From JAKJGV01 sp964617565 (GTDB lineage: Bacteria; Verrucomicrobiota; Kiritimatiellia; CAIQIC01; JAGNIJ01), in NCBI GenBank assembly GCA_964617565.1, contig CAZTYH010000032.1, forward strand, positions 1-32,129: a stretch of DNA of 32,129 bases, in the 5' to 3' direction. The notes under the pieces are model-generated. The model made no database searches. It saw only the letters and a program-made list of their open reading frames with translations, and had not been told where the DNA came from. Positions 1 to 8,369 of this stretch are shown one piece after another. The translations under genes and the position numbers were made by a program. The first letter of the stretch is position 1, and each line of letters begins with the position of its first letter.

Positions 1-1
1 C

Positions 2-67
2 GGTAGCTTCACCGAGCTGATGGCCCGGAAAGGCGCCCTCTGGCGCATGAATTCCGCTGTGAATTGA
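2..67 (+). CDS. C-terminal end of an ABC exporter ATPase (partial)
   Basis: Only the last 21 codons are present, ending in TGA at 65-67. The residues read GSFTELMARKGALWRMNSAV plus a final N. This matches the usual end of MsbA-type fused ABC exporters, where a G-(T/S)-(H/F)-x-E-L motif is followed by a basic/Gly stretch and an aromatic-rich helix. The match rests on family pattern only; the Walker motifs lie outside the window. The next gene is glycan-related and on the same strand, so a lipid A, O-antigen or other polysaccharide exporter is a reasonable inference. Other proteins could share such a short tail. Confidence 0.5.
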   Translation, partial: GSFTELMARKGALWRMNSAVN

Positions 68-217
68 GCGCATCGCCGCGAGTTTCTTCTTTGTTGCCGG
101 TGCATTTGCCCTGTGGCAACATCCAGCGCAATGAAACGTCGTTGCGGGTAAAGACGGGTGTCAGGGTTTTCCCCGGCAGGCGATTTCATGCCAAGGAGCA
201 ATAGCAGGTTTCCGTTA

Positions 218-1240
218 ATGAAAGAGATCGCTTTCTTTGTCGATCCAGGGATGGATTACCACGTCGCGAGCGTCTTGAAGATCCTCTCTGTCGAGATGCC
301 CGGCCGCTGCACGGTGATCCGCCGTCGTCACGCGACCGAGTATGATTTCAAAAACTGTGCCGTGGCGGTTGTCGCCGATCCGATCGGCCCGCACATAGTG
401 ACGGCCATGCAACGCGCCCGGGAAGCCGGCGTTCCTTCGCTGGGGTTGGAAGACGGGATCGTCGAATATGAGCATTGCTGGAAAAAGAGACCGGAACGTT
501 ATCGGCCGTTGCTGACGGATCAATTGGCTGTGTTTGGCCCGTATACGAAACGGATTCTGATGTCGTGGGGTTTGGCGGAAAACCGGATCGTGGTGACGGG
601 TTGTCCGCGATTCGACCTGTATCATGAGCTGAGGCAGCAGCCCGGGCCTGCGGAACCGCGGATCCTCCTGACCAGCGCGAATACGCCTTACTGCGACGAT
701 CAATCGAAAACCGAATTCCGTTCCGCGTTTCTTGACGTGGCGAAGGAGCTGGAAAGCTCCGGGGTGGATTACCTGGTGCGGATCAACCGGCGGAAAGTCA
801 TGGAGCTATATGGAAGGGATGAGCCGGCGTTGACCGGAAAAATGCGGCTGCATCCACAAAGCCTCGCACACCGGCTCGGGCGATGGCCCGCCGCGGCGGT
901 AAGCGCGGTTCTTCGCAAGCTCGATCCGGATCGGTTTTCCATTGCGCGGGATATCGCCGATTCGACGGCCGTGATCACCACCATTTCAACCGTGGGGTTG
1001 GAGGCCATGGCCATGGGGCGGCCGGTGGCGATTTTAAATTACAGCGGCGAGACGCTTTATCATCGCACGCCGTGGGAAATAAGCGGGCCGGCGCATTTGA
1101 AGCGGGTTGTTGGTGAGCTGTTGAATCCGCCGGCGGCCAAGATGCTTTTCCAGGAACAATTGCTTTCGGAATACATCACCTTCGACGGTTCTGCCTCGCG
1201 GCGCCTGGTGGATCATATTGTCGGCTTGATGAAGGATTGA
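218..1240 (+). CDS. GT-B-like surface glycan biosynthesis protein
   Basis: About 340 residues when started at ATG 218, where a beta-strand (MKEIAFFVDPG) opens the first Rossmann half. In-frame alternatives are ATG 188, which has GGCAGG 7 bases upstream, and GTG 158. The C-terminal half carries the sequence ADSTAVITTISTVGLEAMAM followed by GRPVAILN. This is the Ser/Thr-rich loop plus glutamate seen in GT-B nucleotide-sugar or CDP-glycerol-dependent transferases and in 'surface carbohydrate biosynthesis' proteins. There is no signal peptide, so it is probably cytoplasmic or on the inner membrane face. Its stop overlaps the start region of the next glycosyltransferase gene, and an ABC exporter tail lies upstream. 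This suggests one LPS or capsule locus. Donor and acceptor cannot be read from the sequence. Confidence 0.6.
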   Translation: MKEIAFFVDPGMDYHVASVLKILSVEMPGRCTVIRRRHATEYDFKNCAVAVVADPIGPHIVTAMQRAREAGVPSLGLEDGIVEYEHCWKKRPERYRPLLTDQLAVFGPYTKRILMSWGLAENRIVVTGCPRFDLYHELRQQPGPAEPRILLTSANTPYCDDQSKTEFRSAFLDVAKELESSGVDYLVRINRRKVMELYGRDEPALTGKMRLHPQSLAHRLGRWPAAAVSAVLRKLDPDRFSIARDIADSTAVITTISTVGLEAMAMGRPVAILNYSGETLYHRTPWEISGPAHLKRVVGELLNPPAAKMLFQEQLLSEYITFDGSASRRLVDHIVGLMKD

Positions 1241-1242
1241 AC

Positions 1243-2664
1243 ATGCGAAGCATTCGAAAAGGATTTCGTCGCGTCATCGAAGTGATGGGGGGAGGATTTT
1301 GCGCACGGCTTGCGCGGGACCTGCAAAACATCACGCCGTCGAAAAAAGGTCCCTGCCTTGTTCTCGGTTCCGCGCCGGACCTGGTGTTGCCCGCAGGTTT
1401 CGACGAATCGTGGACGTTGTTGAGCGTGAATGCGTCGCAAGCTTCGATTGACCGGCGGCCGGACTGCACCATCATGACCAGCGCGATGCTCGGCGAAAAG
1501 CAGGTGAATTTATCCGCCCAGAACGCGCTCAGAGGGAAATCAACCGGTCGGCTGTTTCTGATCGAGCGGGCCTGTTCCGTTTCCGCGGCCGAAGAAAAAT
1601 TGCGTGCGATCGGCTATCACTATGAAAGCATGGCGACGGTCGGGCATTGGCAGCGCGCGAAAGTTGTGCTGCGTGCGACAGGCAGAAACATGGCTGCCGG
1701 CAGCGGGAAGCGGAAAGTGTCGAACGGAATCTTCGCCGCCTTATGGGCTTCACACTCGGGAGCCTGTCCGGTCGTGATGAGCGGGTTCTCCTTTACGAGG
1801 GATGGGCATGCGTACGACCGGTGCGGATATAAGCGTGAGCATGTTTCGATAGACAAAAAAGCCCTGGAGCTTGCCGGACGGAAAGGGCTGCCGTTGTATG
1901 CGGCGGACAGTAATTTCGCGCGCGAAAGCGGTCTGCCGAAATGGCCGGAGCGATGGACTGTTGCCTGCGTCAAGTGGGGGAAGAAATACCCGGCGGACTA
2001 CGTCAACAGGCTTCGACGGATGGTGGCGCGGAACTTCACATTGCCTCACCGGTTTGTCTGCCTCACCGACGACGCGAGCGGCCTGGATTCCGGGATCGAG
2101 ATCGTGCGGCTGGACCAGGGGCTTGAGTCCTGCTGGGCGAAAATGGAGTTGTTCAAACCGGGCTTGTTTGGCGACGAGGATACGTGCCTGTTTCTTGATT
2201 TGGACGTGGTGATCACGGGTAATATCAACGACATGGCCGTGTTCCGGCCTCAAGATCGATTCGTGGGATTGCTCGATTGGTACAGGCCGGACGGATCCCA
2301 GTATAATTCCTCCGTCATGAAAATTCGAGGCGGCGGCAATGCGGAGCTGAACAATTCACTCATGGCCAAGATCCGCGCGGGCAAGCTCGCGTGGAACAAG
2401 GAATTCGACAAATATTTGCAGGCGAATGAAAAGGTCGTCTTGTGGGAGGGGCGGCGAAAGTACAAGAGCGATCAGGAGTGGATTTCCCGATACGTTTATC
2501 CTTCACGGGAGCTTGCGAAACATGCATGGCCTGCCGAATGGGTTTGCAGTTATCGGAAACATGGGCAGGGCCATGTGCCGGCCGGGTGCAAGGTCATGGT
2601 CTTCCACGGATTCCCCAAGCCTCATGAAGTGAATGATGCCTATGTCAGGGAAGCGTGGGTGTAG
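1243..2664 (+). CDS. Two-part glycosyltransferase (glycan-modifying N-half, GT-A C-half)
   Basis: Start ATG 1243 is chosen because GAAGGA (1231-1236) sits 6 bases upstream; an in-frame TTG at 1237 is less likely. The product is 473 residues. Residues about 35-225 contain a Gly-rich nucleotide-binding-like strand (CLVLGSAPD). They also contain a VSNGIFAALWAS...GFSF stretch that resembles the conserved 'STG..AL' region of sialyltransferase-like and DUF115-like enzymes. Residues about 230-473 look like a GT-A domain: a TVACVKWG strand, then FLDLDVVITGNI with the DxD metal/sugar-nucleotide motif, and a late VMVFHGFPKPHE. No membrane segment is evident. It follows the preceding glycan gene by 2 bases, so the two are probably co-translated. 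Its stop is 12 bases from the stop of the convergent SHD1 gene, with no terminator visible between them. Substrates are unknown. Confidence 0.6.
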   Translation: MRSIRKGFRRVIEVMGGGFCARLARDLQNITPSKKGPCLVLGSAPDLVLPAGFDESWTLLSVNASQASIDRRPDCTIMTSAMLGEKQVNLSAQNALRGKSTGRLFLIERACSVSAAEEKLRAIGYHYESMATVGHWQRAKVVLRATGRNMAAGSGKRKVSNGIFAALWASHSGACPVVMSGFSFTRDGHAYDRCGYKREHVSIDKKALELAGRKGLPLYAADSNFARESGLPKWPERWTVACVKWGKKYPADYVNRLRRMVARNFTLPHRFVCLTDDASGLDSGIEIVRLDQGLESCWAKMELFKPGLFGDEDTCLFLDLDVVITGNINDMAVFRPQDRFVGLLDWYRPDGSQYNSSVMKIRGGGNAELNNSLMAKIRAGKLAWNKEFDKYLQANEKVVLWEGRRKYKSDQEWISRYVYPSRELAKHAWPAEWVCSYRKHGQGHVPAGCKVMVFHGFPKPHEVNDAYVREAWV

Positions 2665-2676
2665 CCCGGAAATCGT

Positions 2677-3825
2677 CTATCTGAATCGAATGCGATCCTT
2701 CACCGGGCCGAGGAACGGGCCAAGGTCAATCGAGACATCCACTTCGTGACGGCGGCCCCGCTCCATATTCTGGAAGCGGTGGTTGATCGTGCGGTCCGGC
2801 TTGCCGCTCAGCAATCGTTGTTCCTCGATGGCCAGGGCGACGCTCTCCACGCTGCGTTCGGTTTCGATGTCCATGAGGTTTACACGCAGCGAAGTTTCCA
2901 TCCCGGATTTGGGAATGACGGACAAGCGGTTCATCGCGCATGAGCCGTAGAGGACGGGCGCTCCGAAAATACGCGCCACGACGGCGGCTCTCGGCGTGGC
3001 GAGAATAGGGACGGGTTTAATGGTGCCCGCGCCGTACAGCGCATCGTCATTCAGAAATCCGCCGACAGTGAATGTGCTCGCGGTTCGTCCGCGTTCCAGC
3101 TTGGAGTTCGCCACGAGGAGAACCGTGTCGCCTCGTCCGAACCCGCAATAAAATTCGATGTCGGCGGAATAACGGATATCGCCGAAATCGGATTGCACCT
3201 GGATGTCGCGGAAACGAACAACGCGCTCGTCGCCGACGCTGCGCCGTGTTCCCTTCAGCGTGCGATTCTGGTTTTGCGGTGCAAGGCCCGGACCGTAGAT
3301 GTGCATCGTTTCCGGTGGGCGGGCGGGGTCCGTGACCTCGAACGCGCAGTACAGGACGTCCGTCTTTGCCGGGCCGTATTGCAGGCCGACAAAGATCGAG
3401 CGGTTGAGATTGTCCTTCGAGAGCTTGGAAAAGCGGTCGGTGCTGACCGGGTCGGGCGTCGCGAATACATTCGGGCCGGTGATGCGATCCCATTCGCCGG
3501 GCTCGCGGACGGGCGCGCGCGGGCCTTCGTCGCGGCGGGCCGAGCGCCGGTCGCGCGGATCGCGTTCTTCGGCGGGAGCTTCTTCAGGCGCGGCCGGCTG
3601 AGTTGTATTGCGGATGAAAGCCTGATCCGCTTCGTTCAGCGCGGAGACGAGGATTTTGAATTCGCGGCCATCGGGGGAGCGCAATACGGCGTGATCGCCC
3701 TGGAGTTCCGTGAACTCGGCTTCGATTTGCGAGCCTGTCGCGCTGGTCCACGTACGCATTTCCGCAAAAGCCGTGAGGGTCAAAGCCGATAAGGCGACCG
3801 CAATGATCAAATGTCTCCAATTCAT
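2677..3825 (-). CDS. Exported SHD1 (SLA1-homology) domain protein
   Basis: 382 residues. Residues 1-21 form a signal peptide (hydrophobic IIAVALSALTLTAF, Ala cleavage site). Residues about 23-71 match the SHD1 pattern: RTWT...G..IEAEF, then VLRSPDGREFKI and an SALNEADQAFI end. A disordered Glu/Asp/Arg/Pro-rich linker covers about 77-110. The remaining 270 residues are predicted beta-rich and were not recognised. SHD1 domains are abundant in exported proteins of PVC bacteria, where their function is poorly defined. The start ATG has GGAG about 8 bases upstream. It diverges from metG across a 190-base intergenic region. The role is unknown; a periplasmic binding or scaffold role is only a guess. 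Confidence 0.7.
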   Translation of the reverse strand: MNWRHLIIAVALSALTLTAFAEMRTWTSATGSQIEAEFTELQGDHAVLRSPDGREFKILVSALNEADQAFIRNTTQPAAPEEAPAEERDPRDRRSARRDEGPRAPVREPGEWDRITGPNVFATPDPVSTDRFSKLSKDNLNRSIFVGLQYGPAKTDVLYCAFEVTDPARPPETMHIYGPGLAPQNQNRTLKGTRRSVGDERVVRFRDIQVQSDFGDIRYSADIEFYCGFGRGDTVLLVANSKLERGRTASTFTVGGFLNDDALYGAGTIKPVPILATPRAAVVARIFGAPVLYGSCAMNRLSVIPKSGMETSLRVNLMDIETERSVESVALAIEEQRLLSGKPDRTINHRFQNMERGRRHEVDVSIDLGPFLGPVKDRIRFR

Positions 3826-3965
3826 GCACTATCTCCATGAATGGGCCGTTGCCTTGCTATTTTGCACGGAGAAACCGCGTCCTGCAACCCAGAAGAATTC
3901 GTCCGTAACAATCCGCTCCATGCTGTGAACCACGCCTTACCAGGCGCGGCGACGCACGGCAGCGT

Positions 3966-3993
3966 TTGCATCCTGCCGGATACTCTCTATAAT
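3966..3993 (+). promoter_or_regulatory. Putative sigma-70 promoter for metG
   Basis: TTGCAT (3966-3971), a 16-base spacer and a perfect TATAAT (3988-3993) lie 23 bases before the metG ATG. This is the best -10 box in the window. It is assigned by consensus only. Confidence 0.6.
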
Positions 3994-4016
3994 GGCGCGG
4001 CATTTATGAGGATTTT

Positions 4017-5927
4017 ATGACACGATCCAAGTTTTACGTTACGACGCCGATTTACTACGTGAACGACAAGCCGCACATCGGGCATGCCTACACCACGATT
4101 GTGGCCGATGTCCTGGCGCGCTATCACCGCTTGCTTGGCATTCCGACCTATTTCCTGACCGGAACGGATGAGCACGGGCAGAAGGTGCAGAAAGCGGCTG
4201 AAGCGGCCGGCATTACGCCCAAGGAGCAGGCGGACCAGACCGTCGTGCGTTTCCAGGATCTGTGGAAGAAGCTGGAGATCACCAACGACGATTACATTCG
4301 CACGACCGAGGAGCGCCACAAGGTCGTCGTTCAAAAAATCCTTCAAGATCTTTACGATCGCGACGAAATCTATCGCGCCGAATACGACGGCTGGTACTGC
4401 GTGCCCTGCGAACGGTTCTTCATGGAAAAAGACCTGGTTGAGGGAAACTGCCCCGAATGCGGCCGGCCCGTAGAGAAGATCAAGGAAGCGAATTATTTCT
4501 TCCGCATGAGCAAGTACCAGTCGTGGCTGGTGCAATATATCGAGGAGCATCCGAAGTTCATCCAGCCGGATTCGCGGCGCAATGAAACGCTTGGGTTCCT
4601 CCGCAAGCCGCTGAACGATCTCTGCATCTCGCGGCCGAAAAGCCGCATGAGCTGGGGCATTGATCTTCCGTTCGACAAGGACTACGTCTGCTATGTCTGG
4701 TTCGACGCGCTGGTCAACTACATCAGCGGGGTTGGTTATCTCGCCGACGACAAAATGTTCAAGAAGTGGTGGCCCGCGTCGTATCACCTGATCGGCAAAG
4801 ACATCCTGACAACGCACACAGTGTATTGGCCCACGATGCTCAAGGCGATGGGGGTGGAGCAGCCGGAGACGATTTTCGCGCACGGCTGGTGGTTGTTCGG
4901 CGACAGCAAGATGAGCAAGTCGCTGGGCAACGTCGTCAATCCGATGGACATGATTGCGAAGAGCGGCGTGGACGCGTTCCGCTATTTCGTCATGGCAGAG
5001 ATGGCGCTCGGACAGGACGCGGGCTTCACGGAGGACGTTTTCACGCGGCGATACAACGCCGACCTCGCGAACGATCTCGGCAACCTCCTGAGCCGGCTGG
5101 TCAACATGATGGAACGGCACTGTGGCGGGCGCATCCCGGATGTGCCGGGTAAAGATGTGGAAGGCGACGCGGAGCGCGGATTGCGTGAGGCGGCGCAGGC
5201 CACGGTGCTTGAGATGGAAAAGGCGCTTGAGGAAATGCGCATACAGGACGGTCTTGCCGCGGTGATCGCCATGGTGCGATCCATCAACCGCTATCTTGAG
5301 GTCAAGCAGCCGTGGACTCTTGCCAAGGAAGGGAAGTCGGCCGAGTTGGGAGTTGCTCTTTACACGGCGACGGATGCTTTGCGTGTTGCGGCCGGGCTGC
5401 TCTATCCCGTGATGCCCGGCAAGATGAAGGAACTGCGCAAGGCGCTCGGCATGGGCGACGGCGAGCCGGAGCTCAAGCTGTTGCGGCAATCGAACGTGCT
5501 GAAACCGGGAGTGACGGTCCGGCAACCGCCGCCCTTGTTCCCGCGTATTGTCGCGGAAGAAAAGGCTGCGGAGAAAAAACCGGAAGCCGCTCCGGAAGGG
5601 GTGGCCTTGATCGAGTACGACGATTTCATGAAAGTCCAGTTGCGCACCGCGCGGATCACGCAAGCGGAGAAAATTCCGGGCGCAACGAAACTGCTGAAGC
5701 TCGAAGTGGCGATTGATGAAGAGAAGCGCCAGTTGGTTGCGGGAATCGCGCAGCATTACGAGCCGGAGCAGTTGATCGGCAAGACGGTCGTGGTGGTGGC
5801 GAATCTCAAGCCCGCGAAGATCCGCGGCGTTGAGTCGCGCGGCATGCTCCTCGCTGCGTCGAAGGGTGAAACGCTGCGTCTCGTAACCGTGGAAGGCGAT
5901 ATGCCGGGCGGCGCCGTGGTGAAGTGA
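4017..5927 (+). CDS. metG: Methionyl-tRNA synthetase
   Basis: This class I enzyme charges tRNA-Met with methionine in the cytoplasm. The 636 residues show the HIGH motif at 20-23 and a four-Cys zinc knuckle at C128/C131 and C145/C148. KMSKS lies at 298-302, followed by the helical anticodon-binding domain. A C-terminal OB-fold tRNA-binding domain (Trbp111-like) covers about 530-636, with the typical PGATKLLKLEV and NLKPAKIRGVESRGM segments. This is the long, dimerising architecture. The ATG at 4017 sits just after a GAGG-type ribosome site and a strong promoter. It converges on the M29 aminopeptidase gene 36 bases downstream. Identification is secure. Confidence 0.97.
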   Translation: MTRSKFYVTTPIYYVNDKPHIGHAYTTIVADVLARYHRLLGIPTYFLTGTDEHGQKVQKAAEAAGITPKEQADQTVVRFQDLWKKLEITNDDYIRTTEERHKVVVQKILQDLYDRDEIYRAEYDGWYCVPCERFFMEKDLVEGNCPECGRPVEKIKEANYFFRMSKYQSWLVQYIEEHPKFIQPDSRRNETLGFLRKPLNDLCISRPKSRMSWGIDLPFDKDYVCYVWFDALVNYISGVGYLADDKMFKKWWPASYHLIGKDILTTHTVYWPTMLKAMGVEQPETIFAHGWWLFGDSKMSKSLGNVVNPMDMIAKSGVDAFRYFVMAEMALGQDAGFTEDVFTRRYNADLANDLGNLLSRLVNMMERHCGGRIPDVPGKDVEGDAERGLREAAQATVLEMEKALEEMRIQDGLAAVIAMVRSINRYLEVKQPWTLAKEGKSAELGVALYTATDALRVAAGLLYPVMPGKMKELRKALGMGDGEPELKLLRQSNVLKPGVTVRQPPPLFPRIVAEEKAAEKKPEAAPEGVALIEYDDFMKVQLRTARITQAEKIPGATKLLKLEVAIDEEKRQLVAGIAQHYEPEQLIGKTVVVVANLKPAKIRGVESRGMLLAASKGETLRLVTVEGDMPGGAVVK

Positions 5928-5938
5928 ACGATTTCTCT

Positions 5939-5968
5939 TGTAGCTGCTGCTGATAAGCGGTGGCTACA
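5939..5968. terminator. Hairpin between convergent metG and M29 aminopeptidase genes
   Basis: TGTAGC (5939-5944) pairs perfectly with GCTACA (5963-5968). The inner TGCTGC / GCGGTG can extend the stem to 12 pairs if G-U wobbles are allowed, around a TGATAA loop. There is no T-tract on either strand. It overlaps the stop codon of the minus-strand gene. Its position between converging genes suggests a weak bidirectional terminator or an RNA 3'-end stabiliser. Confidence 0.35.
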
Positions 5969-7046
5969 CGAATTTCCCGTTCTTCTGAAATACTTTGCCG
6001 TCCACGTACATCGCGCCGCCGCGGCGGAGGTCCTTGATCATGTCCCAATGTAGCGCCGATTGATTCTTGCCGCCGGTTTCCTCGTAGGACTGGCCGAGCG
6101 CGAGATGGATCGTGCCGCCGATCTTCTCATCGAACAGGATATTCTTGATGAACTTCTGGATGCCGTAGTTCGTGCCGATGCCCAGTTCGCCGAGGAACCG
6201 CGCGCCCTTGTCCATGTCGAGCATCGTAAGCAGAAACTTTTCATTCTTCGTCGCGGTGGCCTCCACAACGCGCCCTTTGCGGAACACGAGACGGATGCCG
6301 TCAATCTCCCGTCCTGCGTGGCAGACGGGGTAGTCGAAACGGATATGTCCTTCAGCCGAGTTTTCGACGGGGCCGGTGAACACTTCGCCGCTGGGCATGT
6401 TGTAGCGGCCGGCGGAATTGATGAACTTGCGGCCCTGCACGGAGAGGGTGAGGTCGGTTTCGGGTCCGACGATGCGGACCGTTTTTGCGCCGCGCAGCTT
6501 GCGGATCAATTTCTCCTGGCGCGCGGCGAGCGCGTGCCATTCCTTGATGGGATCCTTTCGATCCGCGAACGTTGCGGCATAGACGAAGTTTTCGAAGTCG
6601 GTGAGGCTCATCTCCGCATCCTGCGCGTAGGCCTGAGTGGGAAATAGGGTGATGCACCACTTTTTCCTGATAATGATTTCGCGGACCGGCTTCGACGCCC
6701 GGGAGACACGCGCCTGCTTCTTTGGGTCCACACCGGAGAGTGCGCGCGTGTTTGGACTGGAATCAATATAGATCGTTCCGGCCAGCTCATTCGCGAGCAT
6801 GCGCTGATACGGCGCCACTTCGTCGAGGTGGTGCTTTTTTGCATTCGCGTAAAAGATCTCGGCGGAGCCGCGCGGGGCCATTCGGACGAGGGGATAGGCG
6901 CCTGCCCTGATCAGTTCTTCGTAAACGGCAAGGATGAGCGGTTCCGCTTCGGCGGTGCCGTCCACGGTGATCAACTCCTTGGATTTTACTCCAACGCTGT
7001 ACTTCACGAGTACGCGGGCCAGGTTCTGAACGCGAATATCTTTCAT
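5964..7046 (-). CDS. M29-family (AmpS-type) metallo-aminopeptidase
   Basis: 360 residues, the usual length for peptidase family M29 (thermophilic aminopeptidases), which removes N-terminal residues from peptides using a two-metal centre. The candidate ligands are visible: E221 in PSGEVFTGP, E287 in FLGELGIG, H314 in GGTIHLALG, and H333 and D335 in ALHWDMI. The order and the HWD signature fit the family. No signal peptide is present, so it is cytosolic. The start ATG is preceded by AAGGAA at 7 bases. It is followed on the same strand by the DUF541 gene upstream at 7139-7888, separated by 92 bases with no obvious terminator. Substrate preference is unknown. Confidence 0.88.
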   Translation of the reverse strand: MKDIRVQNLARVLVKYSVGVKSKELITVDGTAEAEPLILAVYEELIRAGAYPLVRMAPRGSAEIFYANAKKHHLDEVAPYQRMLANELAGTIYIDSSPNTRALSGVDPKKQARVSRASKPVREIIIRKKWCITLFPTQAYAQDAEMSLTDFENFVYAATFADRKDPIKEWHALAARQEKLIRKLRGAKTVRIVGPETDLTLSVQGRKFINSAGRYNMPSGEVFTGPVENSAEGHIRFDYPVCHAGREIDGIRLVFRKGRVVEATATKNEKFLLTMLDMDKGARFLGELGIGTNYGIQKFIKNILFDEKIGGTIHLALGQSYEETGGKNQSALHWDMIKDLRRGGAMYVDGKVFQKNGKFV

Positions 7047-7138
7047 AAATGCATTCCTTTGTTTAGACCGGGAATATCCGCCATGAATGCGGAATGGTCA
7101 ATGGGAATGAAACTTGTTCGAAGCGTTTCCCGGCATCT

Positions 7139-7888
7139 CTACTCGATTGCAAACGTGGCTGAGACGACGGCCATGACTTTCTTTTCCAGCGACGAAGTGT
7201 CGTTCATGCCGTAATCGGAGACATCGGTCGAGTTGGGCGCGGTGATCTGGAACACGCCCATGCGGGCGGAGCGGAGGAGGCCGATCCGGTTGCCGGCCGC
7301 GCGGGCCATGTTGTCGGCGCGCTGCTTCGCGTTGTCGGTCGCGCGCGCGAGCATTTCGATTTTGAGCTCGTCGAGCTTCGTGTAAAAATATTCAGGTGCC
7401 TGTGATGAAAGCGCGATGCCTTTGTCTATCAGCTCCGTGCATTCGCGCGAGAGGCGCGTGATCTTGTCCACGTCATACGATCTCACGGAGATGTTCTGCG
7501 ATACGCGATAGCCTTCGATTTCATGCGTGTCATAACCCTGGCTCGTTTTCTTGAAGAGCGTGGTGGTGAAGACCTGCGAGACTTCGAGTTCTGATTCCGC
7601 GACGCCTTTCGACAACAGATAAGAACGCACGGCGGTCATGTCGTCTTTCAGCGCGCGATAGGCGGTGGCGAGATTTGTTTCGCGCCGTCCGAATGAAACC
7701 TGCCACGTGGCGAAGTCGCTTCGGATCGGCTGTTGCGCGGAGCCGGTGACGGTGATGACTTCTTTTGTGAATTGCATGATGCGCAGCGAAGCGCGCGAGA
7801 GAATCATGCTGGCGATGATGGTGGCTGCAGCGATGCAGAGGCCGAGGATGATGATCTGCGAGTTGCGAAGGACACGACCGCTTTCCAT
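7139..7888 (-). CDS. SIMPLE (DUF541) family exported/anchored protein
   Basis: The open frame runs up to 8044, but the N-terminal extension looks non-coding. The ATG at 7888 is preferred because GGGAGA lies about 7 bases upstream, and it yields a normal anchor (MESGRVLRNSQIIILGLCIA..., hydrophobic to about residue 25). ATG 7903 is an alternative. The 249-residue product has the SIMPLE/DUF541 core. It opens with EVITVTGSAQQPIRSDFATW, then an alternating helix-strand repeat, VSQNISVRS, and a late ITAPNSTDVSDYG segment. DUF541 proteins are periplasmic or membrane-anchored oligomers of uncertain function (BP26/OMP28-like). There is no clear functional partner nearby. Confidence 0.82.
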   Translation of the reverse strand: MESGRVLRNSQIIILGLCIAAATIIASMILSRASLRIMQFTKEVITVTGSAQQPIRSDFATWQVSFGRRETNLATAYRALKDDMTAVRSYLLSKGVAESELEVSQVFTTTLFKKTSQGYDTHEIEGYRVSQNISVRSYDVDKITRLSRECTELIDKGIALSSQAPEYFYTKLDELKIEMLARATDNAKQRADNMARAAGNRIGLLRSARMGVFQITAPNSTDVSDYGMNDTSSLEKKVMAVVSATFAIE

Positions 7889-8061
7889 TGAGAGATCTCC
7901 CATGGTTGCGGTGACGGTGACAGGACGGCGAAGAGAATAGGGTGTTGAAAAAGAAGAAAAAAGAACTTTAACAAGGAATTTCCAGACATTGGAAAAAATT
8001 CGGAGTGTTTTTCCAATGATTGGAAAAGTGACGAACCTCGCCACCGGAAAATTTCATCCGA

Positions 8062-8115
8062 GTAGAAGCGTTCTCAAGAACGCTTCGCGTTACGCGCTCT
8101 GAAGAGCGCGTCTAC
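8062..8115. repeat. Twin perfect-hairpin element (REP-like)
   Basis: Two adjacent perfect inverted repeats are enclosed by an outer 5-base pair. Arm 1 is GAAGCGTTCT (8065-8074) with AGAACGCTTC (8077-8086). Arm 2 is ACGCGCTCT (8092-8100) with AGAGCGCGT (8103-8111). The outer pair is GTAGA (8062-8066) with TCTAC (8111-8115), competing for a few bases with the inner stems. Compact tandem hairpins in an intergenic region are typical of REP/MITE-like dispersed repeats. No second copy exists in this window, so the repeat-family claim is inference. Confidence 0.55.
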
Positions 8116-8159
8116 GGCCTCCATCCCGATAGCCGTGGTGCAGAGATTCTTCCGCTCCA

Positions 8160-8191
8160 TTACTCCAACACTCCATCACTCCAATACCCCA
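8160..8191. repeat. Degenerate tandem octamer (NNACTCCA) repeat
   Basis: Four consecutive 8-base units lie head to tail: TTACTCCA, ACACTCCA, TCACTCCA and ATACCCCA. The first three share ACTCCA exactly. The block is too short to be functional by itself and is most likely a small slippage-derived tandem repeat next to the hairpin element. Confidence 0.5.
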
Positions 8192-8369
8192 TTCCTCACC
8201 CGTGGGGCCGGGTGGGGAACGGGCCGGGGCATTCCGGCGATTGGTTTTCGCCCCTTATTCAGCACCTCGAGAGGGGGCTGTTAATAACTTGTGAATGAAA
8301 AATAAGGGGTTTTGAGTGTTTGTGGCCTTTTGCTGGCAATAACACGCCCAAAAATTTCATTGAAAGCTG

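Noticed and set aside
86..117. Possible hairpin GTTGCC ... GGCAAC after the ABC exporter tail
   Set aside because: Six-base stem with a 16-base loop and no T-run; too weak to call a terminator.
3987..5756. 589-codon open frame on the minus strand opposite metG
   Set aside because: It is a mirror of high-GC codon use in metG. It has no family features and is fully covered by a secure gene.
7904..8044. N-terminal 47-codon extension of the DUF541 gene
   Set aside because: It lacks a good ribosome site, and the ATG at 7888 has one and gives the expected membrane anchor.
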